Assembly (NCBI GenBank): GCA_900548415.1
Contig: URKO01000102.1
Coordinates: forward strand, 1-5,498
Length of the DNA stretch: 5,498 nt
Source: an uncultured Porphyromonas sp.
GTDB lineage: Bacteria; Bacteroidota; Bacteroidia; Bacteroidales; Porphyromonadaceae
Reading direction: 5' to 3'
Part shown: positions 1 through 5,498 of the stretch, piece after piece
Position numbering within the stretch: position 1 is the first letter of the stretch
How the letters are laid out: each line of letters opens with the position of its first letter
Translations under genes and position numbers: made by a program
Notes under the pieces: model-generated
What the model saw: only the letters and a program-made list of their open reading frames with translations
Told to the model about the DNA's origin: nothing
The model's database searches: none

Positions 1-5
1 GTAAT

Positions 6-49
6 ATGGCTTTCATATAGCGACCAATGGTGTGCTATGTGAAAGCCAT
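6..49. repeat. 16-bp inverted repeat (long hairpin) upstream of the WYL gene
   Basis: The arms are ATGGCTTTCATATAGC at 6-21 and GCTATGTGAAAGCCAT at 34-49. They pair over all 16 positions with a single T-G wobble, leaving a 12-base loop (22-33) that itself contains ACCA-A-TGGT. A short T run (55-58) follows six bases after the right arm, so this could be the terminator of a gene to the left of the window, but the run is short and displaced and the stem is not GC-rich. It could also be an operator or the end of a small repeat element. The pairing is seen directly; the role is unknown. Confidence 0.6.
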
Positions 50-87
50 TGCAGTTTTAGACTGAAAAGCTATGCCTTGTACCACGG

Positions 88-114
88 TTTGGCAGAGGCA
101 ATGTTGTATCTTTG
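88..114 (+). promoter_or_regulatory. Candidate Bacteroidetes-type promoter for the WYL-exonuclease unit
   Basis: TATCTTTG at 107-114 matches the Bacteroidetes -7 consensus TAnnTTTG exactly. A TTTG at 88-91 could be the -33 box, but the spacer is 15 bases, shorter than the usual 19-21 or so. Transcription would begin a few bases after 114, roughly 20 bases before the ATG at 142. This placement argues against an in-frame TTG at 112, which lies inside the -7 box, as the translation start. The same octamer appears in front of ahpC on the other strand. Confidence 0.5.
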
Positions 115-141
115 CCCTTAGAGAAAGAGAATAATAGTTGT

Positions 142-1107
142 ATGGCAAACAAATTCGGACGATATGTCTGGCTGATCGAGCAATTTCGCCAGTACGGACG
201 ACTGACCTTTGAGGAGATTAGTCGCCACTGGGTGGATAGCGGGTTGAGCTACGAGGAGCCTCTGCCGAAGCGCACCTTTCACAATCATCGGGCGGCGATC
301 CTCGACATCTTTCAGGTGGATATCTTATGTGACCCCCAAGATGGTTACCGCTACTACATTGATAATCCCGAGGAGCTGGAGCAGGACAACCTGCGCAGCT
401 GGCTCATAGACTCCTACACGGCGATGAATCAGATACAAGCCGACAGCAAGCTCCAGGGGCGAATTCTCTTCGAGCATGTGCCCTCTGGGCGTAAGTGGCT
501 CAACGTGATTGCCGAGGCGATGCGTCACGGCAAGGTTATCCAGATGACTTACCAGGGGTTTGGCAGACCTGAGGCTTACAGCTTCGAGGCGGAGCCTTAC
601 TATCTCAAAGTGGCGAATCGTAGATGGTACCTCCTGGCTCGCAGCCCTTACTACTCAGCTCGCAATGTAGAGCTCAATGCTGAGGACGGGGGCTCGCGCC
701 CGAAGGATGTCTATCTAGTCTATGCTCTGGATCGCATCTTAGCTTGCGAACCGCTTGAGGAGAGCTTTGTGATGGATGAGACCTTTGATATAGAGGCTTA
801 CTACCGAGGCTGTTGTGGGGTGATTCACTCTGAGGAGGAGCCTGTGCGTTTGCTGCTCAATGCCTATGATCATGGAGCGGACTACCTTCGCACGCTACCG
901 ATACATGAGTCGCAGAGAGAGCTACCCTCAGAGGTGGAGGGTGTGGCTTGCTTTGAGCTGGAGGTCTGTCCTACGTATGATCTTTATCAAGCTCTATTAG
1001 CAATGGGCGATCAGATTGAGGTGCTGGAGCCTCAGTCCGTACGAGAGGAGATGTATAACTTTGCCAAGAACCTTATGGCATACTACGAGCCAACAACAGA
1101 AGCGTGA
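142..1107 (+). CDS. WYL-domain transcriptional regulator
   Basis: This 321-residue protein is a probable DNA-binding regulator of the WYL family. Residues 1-75 look like a winged helix-turn-helix (GRLTFEEISRHW at 19-30, then KRTFHNHRAAI at 43-53). Residues about 118-205 form the WYL domain, with the diagnostic RRWYLLAR at 160-167 and YALDRIL at 194-200. Residues 205-310 match the C-terminal extension often called WCX. The ATG at 142 is chosen because the in-frame TTG at 112 falls within the predicted -7 box. WYL domains are known or proposed to bind nucleic-acid or nucleotide ligands, and relatives control DNA-damage responses (PafBC, DriD) or phage defence (BrxR, CapW). The stop overlaps the start of the downstream exonuclease, which suggests joint expression and possibly autoregulation. 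The family is clear; the target and ligand are unknown. Confidence 0.88.
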   Translation: MANKFGRYVWLIEQFRQYGRLTFEEISRHWVDSGLSYEEPLPKRTFHNHRAAILDIFQVDILCDPQDGYRYYIDNPEELEQDNLRSWLIDSYTAMNQIQADSKLQGRILFEHVPSGRKWLNVIAEAMRHGKVIQMTYQGFGRPEAYSFEAEPYYLKVANRRWYLLARSPYYSARNVELNAEDGGSRPKDVYLVYALDRILACEPLEESFVMDETFDIEAYYRGCCGVIHSEEEPVRLLLNAYDHGADYLRTLPIHESQRELPSEVEGVACFELEVCPTYDLYQALLAMGDQIEVLEPQSVREEMYNFAKNLMAYYEPTTEA

Positions 1108-1619
1108 TGAATACCTTAGACTTTATAGCGATAGACTTTGAGACCGCCACGGGACAGCGCACCTCCATCTGTGAGGTGGGGATCTGTGTGGTCCGCAACG
1201 GCGAGATCGTTGAGACACGCTCCTGGCTGGTACAACCTGAGGGCAACCGATACAGCTACTGGAATATGCAGTGCCATGGCATCCGTCCGGAGGATACGAA
1301 GATGGCACCATCGTTTGCCGAGGTGTGGCAAGAGATAGCTACGCAATACTTAGGCGAGGGTGCCTTGATGGTCGCGCACAATGTTCCGTTTGATCGAAGT
1401 TGCCTGGAGCAGACGGCACAGCTCTACGAACTCCCACTCCCCGAGTTGCAGTGGGACTGCTCGCTACGCCGTGCTCGTCAGATCTACGACTACGGCTGCC
1501 ATACGCTCGCCTACCTCTGCGAGCAACTATCCATCCCCGAGGGGACGCACCACCGCGCAGGCGACGACGCCGAGATGTGCGCCCGCCTCTATCTACGAGA
1601 GCTACACGACAGTAAATAA
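1107..1619 (+). CDS. DEDDh-family 3'-5' exonuclease (DnaQ-like)
   Basis: This 170-residue protein is a single-domain DnaQ-like exonuclease that should remove nucleotides from DNA or RNA 3' ends using two metal ions. The motifs are complete: Exo I is IAIDFET (D10, E12), Exo II is AHNVPFD (N92, D96), and Exo III is HHRAGDDAE (H149, D154), which has the HxxxxD spacing of the DEDDh subgroup. No polymerase, helicase or GIY-YIG part is attached, so it is a stand-alone domain rather than a polymerase III epsilon subunit known from context. The ATG at 1107 overlaps the WYL stop as TGATG, typical of translational coupling; a GTG at 1104 is an alternative one codon earlier. The pairing suggests that the WYL protein and this nuclease work in one process, perhaps DNA repair or nucleic-acid turnover. 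The fold is confident; the substrate is not visible. Confidence 0.88.
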   Translation: MNTLDFIAIDFETATGQRTSICEVGICVVRNGEIVETRSWLVQPEGNRYSYWNMQCHGIRPEDTKMAPSFAEVWQEIATQYLGEGALMVAHNVPFDRSCLEQTAQLYELPLPELQWDCSLRRARQIYDYGCHTLAYLCEQLSIPEGTHHRAGDDAEMCARLYLRELHDSK

Positions 1620-1676
1620 TTCGTATAAACACTCGCCTCAACGCTCCTCTCTTGAAGTAACTCTCACGTACTAGTA

Positions 1677-2276
1677 ATGACAATGAGGATACTACATCTA
1701 TCTGATACGCATGGCTATCACAAGCGGCTGCGGGATTTGCCTGCGGCAGACGTTGTAGTGCACTCTGGAGACTTTACTATGCATGGTAGTGCAGACGAGG
1801 CAGAGGACTTTATCAACTGGCTGTGCGACTTGGACTACCGGTACAAGCTCTTCACCTGTGGTAATCACGACTTCTGTATGTACAGGGCTACTGTGAGCGG
1901 ACTCAGTGACACGGTACACCTGCTCTACAACTCTGGGGTAGAGATTGAGGGGGTGAAGTTTTACGGAGTCCCGCTGTTTGTGCCAGACTGTGCCGATGGC
2001 CACCAGGAGCAATACGAGGCGGATATACCGCTAGACACAGATGTCTTGGTCACGCATCGTCCGCCCTATGGCATTTTGGACTATGCCGACCAGACCAACT
2101 ACGGCTCTGCCACACTCCTGCGTCGAGTGCATGAGATCAAGCCTCGCCTGCACCTCTTCGGGCATATCCATCAGCAGTATGGCGTGCTGAAAAGAGGTGA
2201 AACGATCTATTCGAACGGCGCCATGATGAACGAAAGCAGTCGCACGCTCAATGCTCCTCGGCTGCTCGAGATCTGA
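1677..2276 (+). CDS. Calcineurin-like metallophosphoesterase, MPPED/239FB-like
   Basis: This 199-residue cytoplasmic protein is a dinuclear-metal phosphoesterase that spans the whole domain. All metal-binding blocks are present: LSDTHG (D10, H12), HSGDFT (G31, D32), CGNHD (N63, H64, D65), VTHRPPYGILD (H127) and LFGHIHQQYG (H163, H165). The THRPPYGILD and GHIHQQYG blocks resemble the MPPED1/MPPED2 (239FB) subfamily, whose members act on cyclic nucleotides or other phosphodiesters, rather than DNA nucleases such as SbcD. No signal peptide or membrane segment is seen. Translation may start at 1677 or at a second ATG at 1683, which gives MRILHLSDTHG, the more usual beginning for the family. The gene follows the exonuclease by 57 bp with no clear promoter between them and is followed by a strong terminator, so it probably closes the same transcript. 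The substrate is unknown. Confidence 0.87.
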   Translation: MTMRILHLSDTHGYHKRLRDLPAADVVVHSGDFTMHGSADEAEDFINWLCDLDYRYKLFTCGNHDFCMYRATVSGLSDTVHLLYNSGVEIEGVKFYGVPLFVPDCADGHQEQYEADIPLDTDVLVTHRPPYGILDYADQTNYGSATLLRRVHEIKPRLHLFGHIHQQYGVLKRGETIYSNGAMMNESSRTLNAPRLLEI

Positions 2277-2376
2277 GAGCGCCCCTAGGTGGTTGCTGAG
2301 TCGGTTGGTGGGCAATAGTGAGGATCTAGATTCCGCAAGTCGAGTTATGATTTGTGGCATTTTAGGATTCATGAGT

Positions 2377-2426
2377 GAGACTCCCCTCCAGTTGGATCGT
2401 GTCCAGCTACGGGGAGTCTCTTCTTT
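2377..2426 (+). terminator. Compound rho-independent terminator after the phosphoesterase gene
   Basis: GAGACTCCCC (2377-2386) pairs perfectly with GGGGAGTCTC (2411-2420). Inside, AGTTGGA (2390-2396) pairs with TCCAGCT (2402-2408) through one G-T wobble around a five-base loop. TTCTTT follows directly at 2421-2426. The 10-bp outer and 7-bp inner stems make a stable hairpin placed about 100 bp after the stop at 2276. On the opposite strand the hairpin is not followed by a T run, so it is a good terminator mainly for the + strand, although ahpF transcripts converge on it. Confidence 0.8.
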
Positions 2427-2462
2427 GTGTAGGTGTGTGGCCCTAACCCTTGCGTGCATCGG

Positions 2463-2495
2463 CTAACAGCCAACAGCCAACAGCTAACAGCCAAC
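2463..2495. repeat. Heptanucleotide tandem repeat next to the ahpF stop
   Basis: There are four complete seven-base units and a five-base partial copy: CTAACAG, CCAACAG, CCAACAG, CTAACAG and CCAAC. They vary only at the second base (T or C). The array ends one base before the ahpF stop codon, so in ahpF mRNA it is the first part of the 3' untranslated region, reading as CTGTTGG/CTGTTAG units. It can form small GGCT/AGCC stems. Tandem heptamers of this kind can change copy number by slippage; any function is unknown. Confidence 0.85.
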
Positions 2496-2496
2496 C

Positions 2497-4050
2497 TCAC
2501 CCTTTCGTGCGAATGCGATCATCGAAGGCGGAGAGAGCAGCCTTGGCACCCTCGCCCATAGCGATCACCACCTGCTTGTAGGGGATGCTGGCACAGTCGC
2601 CTGCGGCATAGATACCCGCTACGGAGCTGCGGCAGTGGTCGTCGATGACGATCTCGCCCATGCGGTTACGCTCGACCAGACCGTCGAAGACATCCGTATT
2701 CGCCTTGAGCCCGATCTGCACGAAGACTCCAGCGACAGCTAGTTCGAAGGGAGCACTCCCGTCACGAGGAGCTATGCGCAGTGCGGACACCTTGCTGCCG
2801 TCACCAATGACCTCTTCCGTTGCCACGTTCGTGTGGACAGTCACGTTCGGTAGTTTAGCCAGCTGCTCCTGCAGTACGGTGTCTGCCTTGAGGCTCTCCA
2901 TAAACTCCAAGACGGTCACATGCTTGCAAATGCCCGCTAAGTCGATAGCAGCCTCAATGCCTGAGTTACCACCGCCCACGACCGCTATATCTTGGCCCTT
3001 GAAGAACGGCCCGTCGCAGTGCGGGCAGAAGGCTACCCCGCGACCAATATGCTCCGCCTCACCTGGTACACCCAGCTTACGCCAGGAGGCTCCAGTGGCG
3101 ATGATCACTTGCGGTGCTACGAGCGTCTCACCGAGTGAGGTGACTACCTCCTTTTGGGTATCGACCAGCTTGATCTGCTCGACATGTCTCTGCTCCAGTA
3201 TCTCTACCTGGTAGTGTAGCACATGCTGGCGCAGATCTTCGGCCAGTTGCGTCCCTGTCGTGTGAAGCACGGAGGGGACGTTTTCGATAGCCGTCGTCTC
3301 ATTCACCTGACCACCCATGCGGTCCGCCACAAGTGCCACGTACAGTCCCTTGCGAGCCGAGTATAGCGCAGCGGCTGCACCCGCAGGACCACCACCGATG
3401 ACGATCTGGTCGTACTCCTTGCGCGCTGCCGTGGCGGACGATGGCTCCACTCCGACAGCGTCGGCTAGCTTGCCGAGTAGTTCACCCAGCGAACTCTTGC
3501 CTATATGTAGCACCTGATCTCCCAGGTAGACCGTCGGTACGGCCGATATGTTTAGCTCCTTAGCCTCCTCCGTGTAGAGAGCTCCGTCGACCATCTCATG
3601 GGTCACCCCCTCACCCGCTATGAGCGTGATCAGGTTAAGGCTCTGCACCACGTCGGGGCAGTTGGTACAGCTCAGCGAAATGTAGCTACGCAGATGAATA
3701 GGCTTGCGTAGCGAACGGATTTTGTCGCAGATAGCCGCATCGGGGAGGTTCTTTCCCTGACCATCCGCATTGTATATGGCCAATATCAGACTGCTAAACT
3801 CATGCCCCGAGGGGATCGCCCTAAAGGTTATCCCCGTGGGCTTGTCGTCACGCAGTATCTCCACGCTCAGCTTGTCGCCCACGCTCATCTCTAGCGATAG
3901 CTGCGGAGAGGTCGAGGCGAAGTCGCCGAGGAGCTGCTCTAGCTCTCCGTAGTGGTCACCCTCGGGAGCCTTCGCTCTGAGCGTGTATCGGTGCTTTAGC
4001 GAGGCAAAGATGCTTTGCAGTTGCTGTAAGGTATCTTGGTCTAGTCTCAT
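2497..4050 (-). CDS. ahpF: Alkyl hydroperoxide reductase subunit F (NADH-dependent AhpC reductase)
   Basis: AhpF is a cytoplasmic flavoprotein that passes electrons from NADH through FAD and two disulfide centres to oxidised AhpC. The 517 residues match the usual length of about 520. Residues 1-198 are the tandem thioredoxin-like N-terminal domain with the AhpC-reducing CTNC centre (C128, C131). After a linker comes the thioredoxin-reductase-like part: FAD-binding GGGPAGAA (219-226), the redox centre CPHCDGPFFKG (C342, C345), NADH-binding GGGNSGIEAA (359-368) and the C-terminal FAD motif YAAGDC (481-486). Nothing essential is missing. The N-terminal domain distinguishes it from a plain thioredoxin reductase. 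It lies 91 bp downstream of ahpC on the same strand, so it is probably co-transcribed, with a hairpin in the gap. The ATG at 4050 gives the expected start, and no Shine-Dalgarno sequence is evident, as is common in Bacteroidetes. Confidence 0.97.
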   Translation of the reverse strand: MRLDQDTLQQLQSIFASLKHRYTLRAKAPEGDHYGELEQLLGDFASTSPQLSLEMSVGDKLSVEILRDDKPTGITFRAIPSGHEFSSLILAIYNADGQGKNLPDAAICDKIRSLRKPIHLRSYISLSCTNCPDVVQSLNLITLIAGEGVTHEMVDGALYTEEAKELNISAVPTVYLGDQVLHIGKSSLGELLGKLADAVGVEPSSATAARKEYDQIVIGGGPAGAAAALYSARKGLYVALVADRMGGQVNETTAIENVPSVLHTTGTQLAEDLRQHVLHYQVEILEQRHVEQIKLVDTQKEVVTSLGETLVAPQVIIATGASWRKLGVPGEAEHIGRGVAFCPHCDGPFFKGQDIAVVGGGNSGIEAAIDLAGICKHVTVLEFMESLKADTVLQEQLAKLPNVTVHTNVATEEVIGDGSKVSALRIAPRDGSAPFELAVAGVFVQIGLKANTDVFDGLVERNRMGEIVIDDHCRSSVAGIYAAGDCASIPYKQVVIAMGEGAKAALSAFDDRIRTKG

Positions 4051-4075
4051 GATTGTGCTGTTTTTTAGAAAGAGT

Positions 4076-4117
4076 AGAGGGCTGTGCCGCTCGTGTGAGT
4101 ATACGACACAACCCTCT
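4076..4117 (-). promoter_or_regulatory. Intercistronic hairpin between ahpC and ahpF
   Basis: On the transcribed (-) strand AGAGGGTTGTG pairs with CACAGCCCTCT over 11 positions with one U-G wobble, enclosing about 20 bases that contain a further TCGT/ACGA pairing. The + strand copy has a C-A mismatch at the wobble site, so the structure favours the ahpC-ahpF mRNA. It starts 24 bases after the ahpC stop and is followed by a pyrimidine-rich but interrupted run (CTCTTTCT). It may be a leaky terminator that makes ahpC more abundant than ahpF, or a 3'-end stabilising stem. Confidence 0.65.
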
Positions 4118-4141
4118 CGTCTTGATCTGTGAATCTAGGTG

Positions 4142-4723
4142 TTAGATCTTACCAACTAGGTCTATGCTAGGCTTGAGAGTGGCATCGCCTTGTCTCCACT
4201 TAGCGGGGCACACCTCGCCTGGGTGTTCATAGATAAACTGAGCCGCGCGCACCTTGCGCAGTAGCTCCTGAGCGTCACGGCCTATGCCGTTGTCATGGAT
4301 CTCAGCCACACGCACCTTGCCGTCTGGATCAATGAGGAAAGTGCCACGGTAAGCCTGTCCAGCCTCCTCGATCATCACGCCGAAGGCGCGAGCCAGCTCG
4401 AAGCGCATATCAGCGAGCATCGTGTACTGAACCTTCTTGACCGCCTCGCTAGCATCCTGCCAAGCCTTGTGAACGAAGTGCGAGTCAGTGCTCACAGAGT
4501 AGATGTCCACGCCGATCTGCTGAAACTCAGCATAGTTGTCGGCAAGGTCAGCTAGCTCCGTAGGACATACGAAGGTAAAGTCGCCAGGATAGAAGAAGAG
4601 TACGCTCCAGCGCCCCTTGAGGTCCTCGTTAGAGACCTCGTGAAAGCCCTTGGACTTGGTATATGCGGGTACTTTGAACTCTGGTAAGTTGCTATTGATA
4701 ATAGGTTGCATAGTCATTTGCAT
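4142..4723 (-). CDS. ahpC: Alkyl hydroperoxide reductase subunit C (typical 2-Cys peroxiredoxin, AhpC/Prx1)
   Basis: AhpC is the cytoplasmic peroxidase that reduces hydrogen peroxide, organic peroxides and peroxynitrite; AhpF then regenerates it. Numbered from the first ATG, the active site is FFYPGDFTFVCPTEL with P46, T50 and peroxidatic C53, and R126 (YRGTF) completes the catalytic set. Resolving C172 lies in GEVCPAKW, and the protein ends in the classic SIDLVGKI. Three in-frame ATGs sit at 4723, 4717 and 4711. The third gives MQPIINSNLPEFKV, which aligns with the usual family start (189 residues), while the first gives 193 residues behind an A-rich leader; the longest is listed, but 4711 is equally likely. 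It precedes ahpF and has its own candidate promoter. In related organisms ahpCF is induced by OxyR; no OxyR site is proved here. Confidence 0.97.
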   Translation of the reverse strand: MQMTMQPIINSNLPEFKVPAYTKSKGFHEVSNEDLKGRWSVLFFYPGDFTFVCPTELADLADNYAEFQQIGVDIYSVSTDSHFVHKAWQDASEAVKKVQYTMLADMRFELARAFGVMIEEAGQAYRGTFLIDPDGKVRVAEIHDNGIGRDAQELLRKVRAAQFIYEHPGEVCPAKWRQGDATLKPSIDLVGKI

Positions 4724-4779
4724 TTAAGTTTTAGATAAAGATTGGTTGATCGTCGGTAGGACATCCCCACCAACACCAG

Positions 4780-4815
4780 CAAAGATAGGGGTAAGCACCC
4801 AAAATAAAAAGCAAA
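4780..4815 (-). promoter_or_regulatory. ahpC: Candidate ahpC promoter
   Basis: Read on the - strand, TATCTTTG (4787 to 4780) matches the Bacteroidetes -7 consensus TAnnTTTG, and TTTG (4815 to 4812) may serve as the -33 box. The spacer of 24 bases is longer than usual, as might be expected of an activator-dependent promoter. The predicted 5' leader is roughly 50 bases to the ahpC start. The position just upstream of a stress gene supports the call; the -33 assignment is weak. Confidence 0.55.
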
Positions 4816-4819
4816 CCGC

Positions 4820-4837
4820 ATACCTAGAACAAGGTAT
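4820..4837. promoter_or_regulatory. Palindrome just upstream of the ahpC promoter (possible operator)
   Basis: ATACCT (4820-4825) and AGGTAT (4832-4837) form a perfect 6-bp dyad with a 6-base centre. It ends four bases upstream of the proposed -33 box of ahpC, where an activator such as OxyR would bind. It does not match the full four-part E. coli OxyR consensus (ATAG/CTAT elements), so the identity of any bound protein is open. Six-base dyads can occur by chance. Confidence 0.35.
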
Positions 4838-4847
4838 CCTTCCCTAA

Positions 4848-5004
4848 GGCGAGTAGTTTCCTCCGTATGAAACTAGAGTTTCCTACCTATGAAACTGGAG
4901 TTTCCTTCGTATGAAACTAGATTTTCACCCAGATGAAAATAAATTGCCACCCGTATGGACATAGACTGCGCCCGTACGGAGAGGAAAGCTCTACTCCCGT
5001 AGGG
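4848..5004. repeat. Degenerate 22-bp tandem repeat array between the outer-membrane protein gene and ahpC
   Basis: Six consecutive 22-base units can be laid out: 4848-4869, 4870-4891, 4892-4913, 4914-4935, 4936-4957 and 4958-4979, followed by a looser copy of about 25 bases to 5004. Each unit has two parts. The first is a palindrome, clearest as GAAACTAGAGTTTC (4869-4882) and GAAACTGGAGTTTC (4891-4904). The second is a box ending in CGTATG, CGTACGG or CGTAGGG. The palindrome decays toward the right while the CCCGTAYGG box persists and becomes itself palindromic (CCGTACGG). There are no unique spacers, so this is not a CRISPR. It lies downstream of one gene and upstream of the ahpC promoter, both on the - strand. 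The tandem-unit layout recalls Porphyromonas intergenic repeat elements such as BrickBuilt, but identity was not tested. Confidence 0.85.
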
Positions 5005-5020
5005 CCTCCTAAATGGCTAT

Positions 5021-5498
5021 TTAAGGTTTGCTAAATGAGAGCCCCTCGTTGGCTGAGCCGGTGAGGCGAGACTCGCTATTGACTGTCTGGCGGCTAGAGC
5101 TCTTGAGGCGCTTATTGCCTAGCGTACAGCTGATGCTGAGCGTGACCTTCGGACTGTACCAGTTCTGGACGAAGGCTATCGGCTGGGAGAGCCCCATGAT
5201 CTCGCCCCGTGCTACATTGCTATTTAGCAGGTCGTAGCACGAGAGGGAGAGCTTCCAGGAGGCGATGCGCTTGCTAATAGATAGATTGATCCACCACTGG
5301 CTCTGAGTCTTGTAGACACCGACAAATAGCGGACTGTAGTAGGTAATCTGAGCGTCAAGGTACCACTGAGCGGGGAGGTTGAGCGACTCCTTGTGCTGGA
5401 GATAGTATGCGTGAAAGGTGCGGTCGCACTCGCTCCCGTCTATAATCCCCCGGTCACGCTGCAGGTGCCAAGCTAGATAAGTGGTGGCAATCCACTGC
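5021..5498 (-). CDS. Outer-membrane beta-barrel family protein, C-terminal part (cut by the window edge)
   Basis: An open frame runs from the window edge (first complete codon at 5497) to a TAA at 5021-5023, giving the last 158 residues of a protein whose start lies outside. Alternating hydrophobic-polar stretches rich in aromatic residues look like outer-membrane beta strands: QWYLDAQITYYSP (44-56 of the fragment), QWWINLSISKRI (67-78) and WKLSLSCYDLLNS (81-93). The segment FVQNWYSPKVTLSISCTLGNKRLKSS (109-134) resembles the closing strands of the Bacteroidetes outer-membrane barrel family related to TonB-dependent receptors, which usually end with a short charged tail after the last strand. 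The tail here is polar, from KRLKSSSRQ to the end. A carboxypeptidase-regulatory-like N-terminal domain is expected beyond the window. The cargo or role cannot be told. The gene reads toward ahpC, separated by the 22-bp repeat array. Confidence 0.72.
   Translation of the reverse strand, partial: QWIATTYLAWHLQRDRGIIDGSECDRTFHAYYLQHKESLNLPAQWYLDAQITYYSPLFVGVYKTQSQWWINLSISKRIASWKLSLSCYDLLNSNVARGEIMGLSQPIAFVQNWYSPKVTLSISCTLGNKRLKSSSRQTVNSESRLTGSANEGLSFSKP

Noticed and set aside
112..141. TTG at 112 as start of the WYL protein
   Set aside because: It lies inside the candidate -7 promoter box, so it would be upstream of the transcript start; the ATG at 142 fits the domain start better.
1339..1683. 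Arginine-rich open frame on the - strand over the exonuclease
   Set aside because: It is a shadow frame of a real gene with intact Exo I-III motifs; the arginine richness is a by-product of GC-rich codons read in the wrong frame.
2277..2376. Possible small RNA or gene remnant between the phosphoesterase stop and the terminator
   Set aside because: No promoter box, tRNA-like fold or recognisable peptide was seen; it is most simply the 3' untranslated region of the phosphoesterase mRNA.
2031..2459. Open frame of 142 codons on the - strand over the phosphoesterase 3' end
   Set aside because: It is antisense to a gene with all its catalytic motifs, runs through the terminator hairpin, and resembles no family I recognise.
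2251..2466. Open frame of 71 codons on the + strand after the phosphoesterase
   Set aside because: It spans the terminator hairpin and overlaps the phosphoesterase end; its composition looks like translated non-coding DNA.
2645..3214. Long + strand open frame of 189 codons inside ahpF
   Set aside because: It is antisense to the conserved FAD, CxxC and NADH motifs of ahpF and has a low-complexity Ser/Thr/Pro-rich sequence typical of shadow frames.
4848..5004. CRISPR array
   Set aside because: The units abut at 22 bases with no unique spacers between repeats, and no cas genes are present.
5028..5237. Open frame of 69 codons on the + strand near the right edge
   Set aside because: The - strand frame there has the beta-barrel pattern and runs open to the window edge; the + frame is its shadow.

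Overview
The window looks like a chromosomal piece of a Bacteroidales bacterium, most likely Porphyromonas or a close relative. Three things point there: the AhpC and AhpF sequences are of the Bacteroidetes kind; two exact TATCTTTG boxes fit the Bacteroidetes -7 consensus TAnnTTTG, and no Shine-Dalgarno sequence stands out before the genes; and the right edge carries the C-terminus of a Bacteroidetes-type outer-membrane beta-barrel protein. The genus is an inference from sequence style, because no search could be run.

The left half is on the + strand. A 16-bp near-perfect hairpin (6-49) and a candidate promoter (88-114) precede a WYL-domain transcription factor (142-1107). Its stop codon overlaps by one base the start of a DEDDh 3'-5' exonuclease (1107-1619). 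After 57 bp comes an MPPED/239FB-like calcineurin phosphoesterase (1677-2276), and about 100 bp further on is a strong compound terminator hairpin (2377-2426). These three genes look like one transcription unit, with a regulator, a nuclease and a phosphoesterase whose substrates are unknown.

The right half is on the - strand. ahpC (4142-4723) and ahpF (2497-4050) form the two-component alkyl hydroperoxide reductase: AhpC reduces peroxides, and AhpF recycles AhpC with NADH electrons. A hairpin sits in the 91-bp gap between them. A promoter-like box, a short palindrome and a degenerate 22-bp tandem repeat array (4848-5004) fill the 297 bp between ahpC and the preceding gene. That gene is the 3' end of an outer-membrane beta-barrel protein (5021-5498), cut by the window edge. 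A heptanucleotide tandem repeat (2463-2495) lies directly against the ahpF stop codon, in the gap between the two convergent units.

The protein genes are mostly recognisable families. The less ordinary parts are the two repeat arrays, the hairpins and the coupled WYL-exonuclease pair. I found no convincing evidence of a wholly new system.
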